DNA of 64,000 nt, from positions 1,798,001 to 1,862,000 of the forward strand of contig CAWGMO010000002.1 of NCBI GenBank assembly GCA_963823735.1. Direction: 5' to 3'. The notes beneath the pieces were generated by a model that did not search any database, was not told the origin of the DNA, and worked only from the letters and a program-made list of their open reading frames with translations. Every line of letters begins with the position of its first letter. Within the stretch, counting starts at the first letter, position 1. The stretch comes from Actinoallomurus sp963823735. GTDB lineage: Bacteria > Actinomycetota > Actinomycetes > Streptosporangiales > Streptosporangiaceae. Shown piece after piece: positions 1-10,000 of the stretch. Made by a program: the position numbers and the translations under genes.

Positions 1-1
1 G

Positions 2-1126
2 GCCGGCGGCGAGGGTCCCGTCGCGGTCGACGCCGAGCGGGCGTCGGGATACCGCTACGGCCAGCGCGCCTATCTCGTGCAGCTGCGCCGCAGGGGGTCC
101 GGCTCGTTCCTGATCGACCCGGTCCCCTGTTCGGACCTGTCCGCGCTGCGCGACGCGCTCAGCGGCACCGAGATGGTGCTGCACGCGGCCACCCAGGACC
201 TCCCGTGCCTCGCCGAGATCGGCCTGGTGCCCGACGTGCTGTTCGACACCGAGCTGGCCGGGCGGCTGCTCGGCTACCCGCGGGTCGGCCTGGGCACGAT
301 GGTGGAGACCGTCCTCGGCTTCACGCTGGAGAAGGGTCACTCGGCGGCCGACTGGTCCACCCGGCCGCTGCCCGCCGACTGGCTGCGCTACGCCGCCCTC
401 GACGTCGAGCTTCTGGTCGAGCTGCGCGACGCGCTGCGCGGCGAGCTCGACGAGGCCGGCAAGCTCGGCTGGGCCGAGGAGGAGTTCGCGGCGATACTGA
501 CCGCCCCGCCGAAGGAGCCACGCCAGGACCCCTGGCGCCGTACCTCCGGCATCCACCGCCTGCGCACCCGCCGCGGCCTGGCCGTCGTACGCGAGCTGTG
601 GACGGCGCGCGACCGCATCGCCCGCGAGCGCGACCTGTCGCCGGGCCGTGTGCTCCCCGACGCCGCGATCGTCGAGGCCGCGCTCCAGCTCCCGAAGACG
701 CCCGACGACCTGTCGGCGCTCCCGTCGTTCCGCGGCCGCAACCCGCGCCGCCACGCCGCCCAGTGGTTCCGCGCCGTGCAGCGCGGCCGTACGCTCCCCG
801 ACCCCCAGCTCCCCGAGCACAGCCTGCCCGGCGAGGGCCCGCCGCCCGCCCACCGCTGGGCCGAGCGCGACCCCGCCGCGGCCGAGCGCCTCAGCGCCGC
901 GCGTACGGTCGTGGCCGCGCTCGCCGACGAGCACACCATGCCGGCGGAGAACCTCCTCCAGCCCGACGCGGTGCGCCGGCTCGCCTGGACCCCACCGGAG
1001 GACGTCAACGAGGAGACGGTCGGCCTCGCGCTGACCGCTCTCGGTTGCAGGTCCTGGCAGGTGGGGCTCGCCGCCACGCCTCTCGCCAAGGCACTGGTCA
1101 GATTGGCGACCAAGGGTGACCTCTGA
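2..1126 (+). CDS. rnd: Ribonuclease D (3'-5' exoribonuclease), 5'-truncated
   Basis: DEDD-family 3'-5' exoribonuclease with a C-terminal HRDC region, acting in tRNA and structured-RNA 3' trimming in the cytoplasm. The frame is open from base 2 and its first codons read like the exonuclease core (GPVAVDAERASGYRYGQRAY), so the true start lies upstream of the window; the GTG at 77 is internal. Visible motifs are HAATQDLPCL and FDTELAGRLLGYPRVGLG, then the third exonuclease motif around SADWSTRPLP and the downstream LRYAALDVELL. HRDC-like helices follow (ARDRIARERDLSPGRVLPDAAIVE). The stop overlaps the next gene by 11 bases, so the two are probably co-transcribed. Identification is firm; only the extreme N terminus is missing. 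Confidence 0.93.
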   Translation, partial: AGGEGPVAVDAERASGYRYGQRAYLVQLRRRGSGSFLIDPVPCSDLSALRDALSGTEMVLHAATQDLPCLAEIGLVPDVLFDTELAGRLLGYPRVGLGTMVETVLGFTLEKGHSAADWSTRPLPADWLRYAALDVELLVELRDALRGELDEAGKLGWAEEEFAAILTAPPKEPRQDPWRRTSGIHRLRTRRGLAVVRELWTARDRIARERDLSPGRVLPDAAIVEAALQLPKTPDDLSALPSFRGRNPRRHAAQWFRAVQRGRTLPDPQLPEHSLPGEGPPPAHRWAERDPAAAERLSAARTVVAALADEHTMPAENLLQPDAVRRLAWTPPEDVNEETVGLALTALGCRSWQVGLAATPLAKALVRLATKGDL

Positions 1127-1586
1127 GGCGATCGTCACCGACCGTCTCGTCCTGCGGCCCCTCGGCACCGAGCCGGCGCGCGCCATCGCGGACGGCGACT
1201 ACTCCGGCGTGGTCGCCGGCAACGGCTGGCCCACCGAGGCGAGCCCGCTCGTCGCCCAGCGCGCCGCGAACGACCCCGGCGCGCTGACCTGGCTGATCAC
1301 CCATGAGGGCGCCGTCATCGGCGAGTGCGGCCTCAAGCACGCGCCCGGCCCCGACGGGTCCACCGAGATCGGGTACGGCCTGGGGCACGCCTGGCGCGCC
1401 GACGGCTACGGCACCGAAGCGGTACGCGGCCTGGTCGACTGGCTCCACGGCCTGCCGTCCTGCCGCCGGGTCACCGCCGAGGTGCATGAGAGCAACACGC
1501 CCTCGCGACGGCTGCTCGAACGCCTCGGCTTCACCATCGACTTTCTGGCGCCGCCGTACGTCTGGTACGCCCGAGCGCTGCGTTAG
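1116..1586 (+). CDS. GNAT-family N-acetyltransferase (RimJ/RimL type)
   Basis: A 156-residue acetyltransferase that would move acetyl from acetyl-CoA to a protein N terminus or small amine; the substrate cannot be told from sequence. The N terminus TDRLVLRPL is the usual RimJ/RimL opening. The acetyl-CoA loop appears as WRADGYGTEAVRGLVDWL, and the C-terminal motif as ESNTPSRRLLERLGF. The GTG at 1116 lies inside the 3' end of the RNase D gene, whose stop is 1124-1126, so translation is likely coupled. The stop TAG at 1584-1586 shares bases with the TAA of the convergent deacetylase gene. Length is normal for the family. Confidence 0.88.
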   Translation: MTSEAIVTDRLVLRPLGTEPARAIADGDYSGVVAGNGWPTEASPLVAQRAANDPGALTWLITHEGAVIGECGLKHAPGPDGSTEIGYGLGHAWRADGYGTEAVRGLVDWLHGLPSCRRVTAEVHESNTPSRRLLERLGFTIDFLAPPYVWYARALR

Positions 1587-2374
1587 AGGGCGGCGAAGAC
1601 CAGGCCGCGTTTCTTCAGCTCGGGGATGACCGTCCGCAGGGCCTTCAGCGTCTCCGAGCGGTCGCCGCCGCCGTCGTGGCAGAGCAGGATGTCGCCGCCC
1701 TTGGCGTCGAGCAGGCTGTGCTCGATGCGCTTCGTACCGGGACGCGCCCAGTCGCGTGGGTCGACGGCCCAGTCGATGGGCGTCATGCCGTGCCGGGCCG
1801 CGGAGCGTAGAACGTTCTTGGACCAGGCGCCGCCGGGCGAGCGGAAGAACCTCGGGGCGACGCCGGTCGCGTCGCCGATACGGTCGTGCGCCTCGGTGAT
1901 CTCGGTGTCGACCCTCTTGCGGGACAGCGACGCGATCTCGAGCGGGTGCGTCATCGTGTGGTTGCAGAGCTGGTGGCCGGCGCTCACGATCCGCTGCGCC
2001 AGCTTGGGCAGCTCCTTCACCTGAACCCCGATGAGGGAGAACGTCGCCTTGACCTGGAGCTCGGCCAGCAGGTCGAGCATCTTGGGCGTCCACTCCGGGT
2101 GCGGGCCGTCGTCGATCGTCAGCGCGATCGCGTTGGGCGGCGCGGCCGGCAGCAGGTCGTGCATCATGTGCACGGCCTCGGTGCGCGGCGTCAGCGGGGC
2201 CAGCCGCGGCGGGTGCCCGGGCCGGAGCGCGGGTACGGCGTTGGCCCTCGGTATGACCGCCCTGCCGCGTGCGATCGGATGGTCGACGGCGAGCTTCTCT
2301 TGACCGTGGTCACCCGCGATGATGACACCGAGCCCGACGGCTCCGGCGGTCAGCAAGCGGCGACGAGTCAGCAT
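1583..2374 (-). CDS. Secreted polysaccharide deacetylase (NodB domain)
   Basis: Carbohydrate esterase family 4 protein that would remove acetyl groups from peptidoglycan or another cell-surface polysaccharide. The ATG at 2374 is chosen because GGAG lies 9 bases upstream and the product opens with MLTRRRLLTAGAVGLG, a twin-arginine-like or plain signal peptide; a GTG at 2389 is the alternative. All five NodB motifs are visible: TIDDGPHPEW (metal and catalytic Asp), HTMTHP (metal His pair), RSPGG, DPRDW and LLCHDGG. An 80-residue proline-rich linker separates signal and domain. It is single-domain with no obvious wall-binding module. It converges on the GNAT gene with a shared stop. Confidence 0.93.
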   Translation of the reverse strand: MLTRRRLLTAGAVGLGVIIAGDHGQEKLAVDHPIARGRAVIPRANAVPALRPGHPPRLAPLTPRTEAVHMMHDLLPAAPPNAIALTIDDGPHPEWTPKMLDLLAELQVKATFSLIGVQVKELPKLAQRIVSAGHQLCNHTMTHPLEIASLSRKRVDTEITEAHDRIGDATGVAPRFFRSPGGAWSKNVLRSAARHGMTPIDWAVDPRDWARPGTKRIEHSLLDAKGGDILLCHDGGGDRSETLKALRTVIPELKKRGLVFAAL

Positions 2375-2546
2375 GTCCCCGAACTCCACATGTCAAACGC
2401 TATGCCCTGTCCGGGCCGTCGCGATACGCGTTGTCATCTCGTAACAGAGCAAGACTTGAACCAAGACGACATGCCATGACATGCCGGTTTGAAATTCCCG
2501 GAGGCCTCGGACTTGCGCCCGCCCCGGTCACGCCCCAGACTGCCGA

Positions 2547-2565
2547 TTAGGTTAGCTTTACCTAA
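2547..2565. promoter_or_regulatory. Iron box (DtxR/IdeR/DmdR operator)
   Basis: TTAGGTTAGCTTTACCTAA is a 19-bp near-palindrome matching the actinobacterial iron-box consensus at all but two or three positions. It lies 46 bases upstream of the efeU TTG start, so Fe(II)-loaded DtxR/IdeR should repress this permease when iron is sufficient. The match is seen directly; regulator identity is from the known consensus. Confidence 0.85.
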
Positions 2566-2610
2566 GCGTTCGTCCGACCCCGGCGAACCCCGACCGGAGG
2601 AGCCATACCC

Positions 2611-3471
2611 TTGTTGCTCGGCAACTACCTCATCGGCCTGCGCGAAGGACTCGAGGCCTCGCTCGTCGTCAGCATCCTCATCGCGTACCTGGTGAAGTCG
2701 GGCAACAAACGCGCACTCCCGCCGGTCTGGGGCGGCGTGAGCACGGCCATCGTCCTGTCCATCGGGTTCGGCATCGCACTGACGCTGGCGTCGGGCGAGA
2801 TGCAGTTCAAGGCGCAGGAGACGTTCGGCGGCTTCCTGTCGATCATCGCCGTGGGCCTGGTGACGTGGATGGTCTTCTGGATGCGCCGCACGGCGAGGTT
2901 CATGAAGGCCGAGCTGGAGGGCAAACTCGAAGGCGCCCTGTCTTTGGGCGGCAAGGCCCTGTTCGCCGTCGCCCTCCTGGCCGTCGGCCGAGAGGGCCTG
3001 GAGACCGCACTGTTCCTCTGGACCAACATCACCAACTCGAACTCCTCCGTCGAGCCGATCATCGGCGCCGTCCTGGGCCTGCTGACCGCCGCGTTCCTCG
3101 GCTACCTGCTGTACCGAGGCGGCCTGAAGCTGAACCTCAAGCGCTTCTTCACCATCACCGGCGTAGCGCTGATCATCGTGGCCGCGGGCGTGTTCGGCTA
3201 CGGCTTCCACGACCTGCAGGAGGCCTCGATCGTCCCGGGCCTGAGCAGCCTGGCGTTCGAGCCCCACACGTGGTTCACGGGCATGGGCACGGCAGGCGGC
3301 TGGCTCCAGACCGCCCTGCAGGGCGTCTTCAACCTGACCCCCCAGGTCACCATCCTCCAGGCGACCATGTGGGTCGTGTACCTGGTCCCGGTGATGGCCC
3401 TGTTCCTCCGCCCGTCCAAGCCCCCGGTCACCCCGGCCCCCAAGCCGGAGCCCGCGAACGCCGACCGCTAG
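2611..3471 (+). CDS. efeU: High-affinity iron permease, FTR1/EfeU family
   Basis: Membrane permease for ferric iron, 286 residues with about seven hydrophobic segments. Two FTR1 iron-translocation motifs (RExxE type) are present: REGLEASL near residue 11 and REGLETAL near residue 130. The TTG start at 2611 follows GGAGG at 2596-2600 with good spacing; a second TTG follows immediately. The C terminus is a short proline/lysine-rich tail. EfeU normally works with the periplasmic lipoprotein EfeO and the Dyp-type peroxidase EfeB. Neither is downstream here: the next gene is the helicase of the defence island on the other strand. Regulation is probably through the iron box at 2547-2565. Confidence 0.92.
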   Translation: MLLGNYLIGLREGLEASLVVSILIAYLVKSGNKRALPPVWGGVSTAIVLSIGFGIALTLASGEMQFKAQETFGGFLSIIAVGLVTWMVFWMRRTARFMKAELEGKLEGALSLGGKALFAVALLAVGREGLETALFLWTNITNSNSSVEPIIGAVLGLLTAAFLGYLLYRGGLKLNLKRFFTITGVALIIVAAGVFGYGFHDLQEASIVPGLSSLAFEPHTWFTGMGTAGGWLQTALQGVFNLTPQVTILQATMWVVYLVPVMALFLRPSKPPVTPAPKPEPANADR

Positions 3472-3571
3472 ACGCCTCGGTCTGGTAGGCCCACGCAGTG
3501 AGAGATCGCCCTCGCCTTGCAAGGCCCCTTAGCCTGCTGGCCGCACACCGAGGCCTTGCCGACCGGGCTCG

Positions 3572-6500
3572 TCAGCGTCCTTCACCGCCTTTCCGGTCCT
3601 GGATATGGCTGTAGAAGCCCAGCCAGCCGATCGCCATGAAGTCGCCGCGCCGGCTGAACAAGGCGGCTCCTCGTTCGCTGTCATTCGGGTCGGATGGGGT
3701 GGGGAAGGATGTCTGCGGATTCTCCGTTTCTGTCCGACGATGCGCGTAGGTGCGGCCACTCCAGATCGCCAGCGCTGTCCCCATGGAACACTCGGCGGCG
3801 ACCGTGCCCGAAGCTTCGGCAAGCGTGGAATCCGTCAGCCGGTCGCGCAGGAGCGTGGTGTAGGCGGCGTCATCGAGCCGGCATTCGGTGGGCTTGGCTC
3901 CAGAGCGCCAGTCCGGGCTCGAGAGCTCTCTGCGCCTTGCCGCCTTCCACATGACGGGTACCGCTTGGTCCGCGTGGACAGGGGTGGCCATCTGCTCGCA
4001 CATCCACAACAGACGTCCCGAACCGCGCGGCGGCGCACATCGACGCCATCGGATGCGGCGGCCAAGGTCTGCCGCGACAATCGCGCACCAGGGCGGTACG
4101 GTGCCGAGGAAACCCTGCGAGCCGATCCAGTTCAGGTAGTGGGGCGTGTTTTCGAGGATCGGATACATGGTCGCGTAGGGAATGTCCGCGATCCGGCGAA
4201 CGACTCCGCCGAAGGCCTGCGGACTGTTGGCGACCGTGAGCAACGTGGCCTTTGCCAGGTCCCCGGGAGCGTATGGCGCCTGCCCGCCCAAGCCACCGCG
4301 TGTGAATTTCCGAGACGAGCCGAGCCGGGCAACGTGACCATCAGCCTGAATCAGGCGTGCGATGGCCGGACGCATTTCCTCTGACAACGGAGCTTCCGCA
4401 AGGCCGGGCACTCGTGTCGACAGGACAGTGATCAACATCCGCTCGGCGGCTTCGGGGCTGCTGGGCACCGAGACGGCACCGAGCGCGATTCGCAGCTTCT
4501 CTCCGACCACGGTGGGAATCATGAGCCGGGCGGTGAGGGTACCCAACTCCGTCGGCGTGATGTCCGCATCCCCTGTTGGCTGCGCGACCAGGGCGAGGTA
4601 GCCACCCGCGTCGAGGAAGTCGACGGAGGCTCGGAGGGGCGCAAGGCTATGCGTGCCCTGGTGGTAGGCGAGGGTCTGGATCCACCAAGCCTCGGCTTCC
4701 CGAATCGTCGAGATACGGCCTTGTACCACTTCGGCGAGCACGTGATCGGCCAGGCTCGGCAGGATGTGGGAGGAGACGTTGTACCCCTCAACGAGCCGTG
4801 CCTGCCACTTGGACCGCTCGTTCTCATCAACGATCAGATAGGCCCAGCCCTCGGATTCACCGGCACCGACTCGTCCAGCGCGCCCGAACATCTGCTGGAC
4901 CTGCGCCACATCGATCTGGTCTAGCCCCAACTGGGTGTCGCGTACGACCACCGCGCGGGCCGGTAGGTTCACTCCGGCCGCTACCGTCGTGGTCGCGACC
5001 AGAACATCCAGTTCCCGGTTACGGAAGGCCCGCTCGGCCTCCCTCTTGTGCTCCCAGTCTTTGTAATGCAACCCGACGCCTGCGCCCGCACATATCCGGT
5101 GAACATGATCGAGGTCATCGGGATCCACTCCACGGACATCGGCACCGCGGTCACCGGCGATGGACAACGCGGTGGCACGGACACTGCGCTTACTGCCGCA
5201 GAACACGAGAACGCTCCCCTCGTCGGCAGCGATCATCCGGGTGATCCCGCATGCCAGGCGAGTACGTGCAGTCTGCATGGCGGCCCGGTCGGAGCTGGCC
5301 GGGATCGTGGGTAACTGCCACGTCAGCCGGCTCGGCCTCCAGGTGATATGCACTGAGCGGGCACTCAGCCACTCGGCGATCTGTCCGGCGTTCGCCACAG
5401 TGGCAGACAGGCCGACGATCCTCACGGGAGATTCGACACCCCGCACGCGTGCCAGAAGGGCCTCGAGCACCGGTCCGCGGCCGGCGTTCCCGAGCAGATG
5501 AATCTCATCGATGACGAGACAACCGACCTCGGCGAGCGCTTCTTGCATTGACCAGGTACGGCAAATCGATTCGAACTTCTCGGTCGTGGCGACCCACAGG
5601 TCGGCCTCACGGACGCGCTGGGCGTCGATGACGTACTCGCCGGACAGTCGTTCGACCCGCAGGCCGCGCTGTCTCCAGGTTTTCAGCTCCTCGTCGAGTT
5701 CGTCGGTCAACGAACGTTGCGGGACAAGCCAGGCGGCTTTTCGGCCTTCCCCGAGCACCGTACGCAGCGCGGCCATCATTCCGATGACCGTCTTCCCAGC
5801 ACCGGTAGGCGCCGTCACGATCACGTGCTCGTCGCTGTCCAGGACGTGTGGTGCGGCCTGCGCCTGGGCCGGGTTCAGGGTCGGGAACGGCAGATATTCG
5901 AGCCACTCGGCGGGCACGTGCACTCCGGCCGGAACCGGCTCGTATGATACGGACTCCGGGTCGGCGTGGGTCTGCCACATCAGATCAAACGCGTCACGAG
6001 CAGCCGCCGCAGCGGCGCCGGACTTGGAAGCCAAGCGCTGTTGGACACCACGAGCCGGAGCGTTCAGCGCCGCCGACGCCGCTAGAGGGCCGAGCTCACC
6101 CCTCAGCGTCACGGACGTGACCGTCTCGCGCTCAAGCCAGTAACGCACCGTCCGGTACGGCACATCACGCCGGGATAGGTACCGGCGCATCTCATCGAAT
6201 CGCTCATCGTCTGGAAGCAGGACTCGAAGATCCACGTCTGGCTTTGGAGTGGGCAGCTCATCCTTCGGATCGTTGATCTTTAACCAGTTCAGCCTGCGAT
6301 CCTCGGGCACGATGCCTGGGTCCGCAGAACCAACGACATGATCACCGGGTGCCCCCAGCAGCTCCTTCAGGTATGAATCCACGCGACTGGCCTTGATCGG
6401 CGCAATCCGGGCGCCAACCTCACGAACGCCACAGTCCGGCAGCGGCTCAGCCGACGACATCCTCACCGAGGCCTCCGACCGGCCAGGCCTCAAGAGTTCC

Positions 6501-6784
6501 TCGTACTCTCTAAGCCCAAGATCGGCAAGGCCGAAGGTAGCCGGACATCCGGGGCAGACAAGCGCCACATGCCTGGACGGCGTTCCCCCGTTCTCGTACG
6601 TCTTCCGCAGACAATGCAGTTCACCCTGACAGGATGGGCACCGCACCAAGGCTGGTTCTTCGTACGACCAGCCTGGATCCGAGAACCGATCGGTCGACGG
6701 CTTCGGGCGAACACCCCATCTGGCGGCCGCGATCCCGGCGACTGTCGAGTCATTCGGCGTCGACCTGTTCTGCCGCCTGAACAT
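3572..6784 (-). CDS. SF2 DEAD/DEAH helicase with N-terminal zinc ribbon
   Basis: A 1,070-residue Ski2/Hel308-like helicase, intact. Near residues 48-80 two CPxC knuckles (CPSC and CPGC) form a probable zinc ribbon. The helicase core has Walker A APTGAGKT (about residue 323), LVIDEIHLLG (DEIH box, about 425), GLSATVA (motif III) and MFGRAGRVG (motif VI). The last 350 residues contain further cysteines (VPPWC, LLWMCEQM) and match nothing I recognise. ATG at 6784 is preceded by GGAGAGG. It diverges from pglW across about 310 bases, which suggests a BREX accessory role; it is not a standard BREX-2 core gene. HamB of Hachiman is another Ski2-like option, but no HamA (DUF1837) neighbour is present. 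Confidence 0.85.
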   Translation of the reverse strand: MFRRQNRSTPNDSTVAGIAAARWGVRPKPSTDRFSDPGWSYEEPALVRCPSCQGELHCLRKTYENGGTPSRHVALVCPGCPATFGLADLGLREYEELLRPGRSEASVRMSSAEPLPDCGVREVGARIAPIKASRVDSYLKELLGAPGDHVVGSADPGIVPEDRRLNWLKINDPKDELPTPKPDVDLRVLLPDDERFDEMRRYLSRRDVPYRTVRYWLERETVTSVTLRGELGPLAASAALNAPARGVQQRLASKSGAAAAAARDAFDLMWQTHADPESVSYEPVPAGVHVPAEWLEYLPFPTLNPAQAQAAPHVLDSDEHVIVTAPTGAGKTVIGMMAALRTVLGEGRKAAWLVPQRSLTDELDEELKTWRQRGLRVERLSGEYVIDAQRVREADLWVATTEKFESICRTWSMQEALAEVGCLVIDEIHLLGNAGRGPVLEALLARVRGVESPVRIVGLSATVANAGQIAEWLSARSVHITWRPSRLTWQLPTIPASSDRAAMQTARTRLACGITRMIAADEGSVLVFCGSKRSVRATALSIAGDRGADVRGVDPDDLDHVHRICAGAGVGLHYKDWEHKREAERAFRNRELDVLVATTTVAAGVNLPARAVVVRDTQLGLDQIDVAQVQQMFGRAGRVGAGESEGWAYLIVDENERSKWQARLVEGYNVSSHILPSLADHVLAEVVQGRISTIREAEAWWIQTLAYHQGTHSLAPLRASVDFLDAGGYLALVAQPTGDADITPTELGTLTARLMIPTVVGEKLRIALGAVSVPSSPEAAERMLITVLSTRVPGLAEAPLSEEMRPAIARLIQADGHVARLGSSRKFTRGGLGGQAPYAPGDLAKATLLTVANSPQAFGGVVRRIADIPYATMYPILENTPHYLNWIGSQGFLGTVPPWCAIVAADLGRRIRWRRCAPPRGSGRLLWMCEQMATPVHADQAVPVMWKAARRRELSSPDWRSGAKPTECRLDDAAYTTLLRDRLTDSTLAEASGTVAAECSMGTALAIWSGRTYAHRRTETENPQTSFPTPSDPNDSERGAALFSRRGDFMAIGWLGFYSHIQDRKGGEGR

Positions 6785-7096
6785 GATGGTTGCCTCTCCG
6801 GAATGTCGACGCGTTCATGCTGAGGTGGACAATCTCACCAAATCCCTAGCGGAGGATCAAAGCGCCATCCTGGCCGGAGCGGAACTCAAAAACCAGACCT
6901 GCACGGTCAGGAACGTATCGATGCCCTTCACTTCAGCCCAGCGAGTGGCACGGCCGGGCACAAGGCGCGGAAGTAGTGACACGAACCTGGACAGGCATGA
7001 GCCGCCCCGTAGTTGTCCGGCACTCCGGATACGTACTCCCGGTAAGGTCGACCGCATCGGCGAGTGGTCGAGAGCTGGAGAAGCTGGGGGCGAAGA
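6785..7096. promoter_or_regulatory. Divergent intergenic region, helicase/pglW
   Basis: About 310 bases with no convincing gene, less GC-rich than its flanks, between two divergent defence genes. It must carry both promoters. A possible pglW promoter lies near 7014-7040 (TTGTCC followed by TACTCC), but spacing is poor and I do not rely on it. No long inverted repeat was seen. Confidence 0.5.
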
Positions 7097-10000
7097 GTGT
7101 CGGCATCCAATAGGCCGAGGCCGGGCCCGCCTCCTTCGGCGAGGCGTTGGTTCCAGTCGAGCCGGTCCCCCTATCCGTGGGAGCAGGACGGTCTCGACCA
7201 TATCGAGCGGCTCATGCCAAAGAATGAGCCGTACCGGGCCTGGGCGACTTTCTCGTTCACTGCCAGGTCCGGCCGGGTTAACGAGTGTGACCTGTTCATT
7301 GTCACCCCGGGCGGTCTCTATCTAGTCGAGCTGAAGGGGCACCCCGGCAGGGTGGTCAACAACGGCTCGACCTGGCGGTTCCACGGAACGGACCGGATCC
7401 GGACGATCACCAACCCGCTGAGCCTGACCGATATGAAGTCCAAAGAGCTCAAGAGCCAGCTCGCCTGGGCGGCCGGGCAGTTGGCGGCCGCGCGAGGGAT
7501 ACAGATACCGCGGATACGGCCAGCCGTATTTCTCACTGATCCTCATCTGATCTCCGAGCTCGACGACATCCAGAAGATCAATGTGTACGGCAGGGAGGGC
7601 GCCGATACCGGCCTCGATCAGATCTGGACGCATCTGCTCGGCAGGGCCCCGCAACGCGAGAACCAGCGGATCACCCCCCAGTTCTCCCAGCTGCTCCCCG
7701 AGCTGATGCGCAGGATCGGCATCTCCCAGTCGCAGGCGCACCTGGACTTCGGTGACGGTTGGAAACTGGAGCCCCGGCCGCTGGACGCCGGCCCGACCTG
7801 GGAAGACCGCCTTGCCCGTCGCGATGACATCGTGCGGGAGGAGGGTCGAGTCCGGATCTACCTGGTCGACCACACCGCTCCCGAGGCGGCCCGTCGATCG
7901 GTGGACCGGGCCGCCCGGCGCGAATACCAGGTGCTCCAGGGCATCAACCATCGCGGGATCGCCGAGGCCGTGCAGATCCGCGAGCACCAGGGCGGTCCGG
8001 CGATCCTGTTCCGCCACCGGTATGAAGACCTGCGGCTGGACTCCTTTCTCGACGTGCACGCCGCTTCACCGAGCCTGACCCCCGAGGTACGGCTGGACAT
8101 GGTCCGGCAGCTCGCCGAGGCGGTCCGGTACGCCCACAATCGCTCGCTTTACCACCGGGCGCTGGCGGCCCGGTCCGTCTACGTATCGGCGAGGGACGAC
8201 GGCTCCCGGCCCGTCCTCCGGATCACCGACTGGCAGACGGCCGCACGCGACTTCGACACCACGACCCGCCGGACGATCGGCAACAGCCCCGTCGACCCTG
8301 GCCATCTCGAAGACAGCACGCAGCCCTACCTCGCCCCCGAGTTCGACATGCCCCACGCCGACCCGGTCGACATGGACGTCTTCGGCCTGGGCGCGGTCTC
8401 GTACCTGATCCTGACCGGCCAGCCACCGGCCGCGGACCGGTCAGGGCTGATCGATCAGGTCCAGAACCATGGCGGGCTCCATCCCATCGGTGTGGCCGAC
8501 GGGATGGCAGGCGACCTCGACGGCCTCATCCACCAGGCCACCCGCGGCGAGACCAGCGACCGGCTGGCATCCGCCGACAGCTTCCTGTCCGCCCTCGACC
8601 GGATCGAGCAGGACATCGCCGCCGCGGAGGGCGCCGGGCCCGAGGACTCCTGGGCCGGAGCCGATCCGCTCACCGTGGTTCCCGGCCAGGCTGTGGACGG
8701 CGACGCCGATGGCACCTGGCTGGTGGAACGCGTACTCGGCACCGGTGCCACCGCGAAGGCTCTGCTGGTCGCCCGCACCGTCGAGGACGAAGACGGCGAA
8801 CAGGCCCGGGAGACCCGCGTCTTCAAGGTCGCTCTCGATGAGGGCAAGGCCGCGCAGCTCGGCAGCGAGGCACAGATCCTGGAGCGGGTCGGCGGTGGCG
8901 CGATCGTACGGCTGCTGGCGGGGCCTCGGACGCTGGCCGGGCGCACGGTCCTGGATCTGGAGTTCGCCGGGGAGCGTTCGCTGCGGGCGCTACTCAGCGC
9001 CGAGGGCAAGCTCACGTATCACCAGCTCGCGGAGTTCGGCGACGACCTGTTCCGGGCCCTCAAAGACCTGGCCGGCATGGCCGTACGGCACCGGGACATC
9101 AAGCCGGACAACTTCGGGGTGCTGCGGCGAGCGGACCGCACCTGGGAACTGAAGCTCTTCGACTTCTCCCACGCGGCGGTCTCCGACCGCGACGTCACCA
9201 CCGGTACGCGGGGCTATCTCGACCCGTTCCTGGGCACCTCACGGCGTCCCGACTTCGACGATCACGCCGAGCGCTACGCGGCGGCGGTGACGTTGCACGA
9301 AATGGCATCGGGGCAACGGCCCGTGTGGGGTGATGACGCCACCGATCCTCGAACCATCGCGAATCCGCCCCTCTACCTCGCCGTGGAGCTCTTCGAGCCG
9401 GCCCTGCGCGAAGGGCTGACCACCTTCTTCACCAGGGCTATGCACCCGGATGTCGCCAGCCGCTTCGACACGTTGCGGCTGATGGAGGAGGCATGGCGGG
9501 AGATCTTCCGCAGCGCCGACGCCGCGGCACCGACGAGCACTCAGGCGACGGCGACGGGCGAGGCGGATGGTGACCTCGATGCCGCGGCGCTGGAGCAGCG
9601 GCGGGACGAGGCCGCTCTCAACGCACAGCTCGACACCGCTCTCGACGCGGCGGGGCTGTCTCCCCGGGCGGTGTCGGTGGCGGCGTCCTTCCAGGCGACC
9701 ACCGTCGGCCAGCTCATCGATGTCCATCTCTACCTGATCGCCAAGGCACGCGGTGCCGGCGCGGTCGTACGCAAGGAGCTCAACCGGCGGCACAAGCAGT
9801 GGACGGCGGCGCTCCGCAGCCCCGGCACCGCCCAGGGCGAGAAACCGGATGGCGCCCAGGACACGCCCACACCGGCCGAGGGCTCGGACGCGTGGCTGCG
9901 GGTGGACGAGCTCGCCGCACTGCTCATCCCTACCGGGAGCCGGAAGAACTCCAGCAAGACGTCCGTGGTCCGGCTGACGCTAGGGTTGTCCAATCCGGCC

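Noticed and set aside
3572..6784. Assignment of the helicase to Hachiman (HamB) or DISARM (DrmA)
   Set aside because: No HamA/DUF1837, DrmB/DUF1998 or DrmC partner is adjacent.
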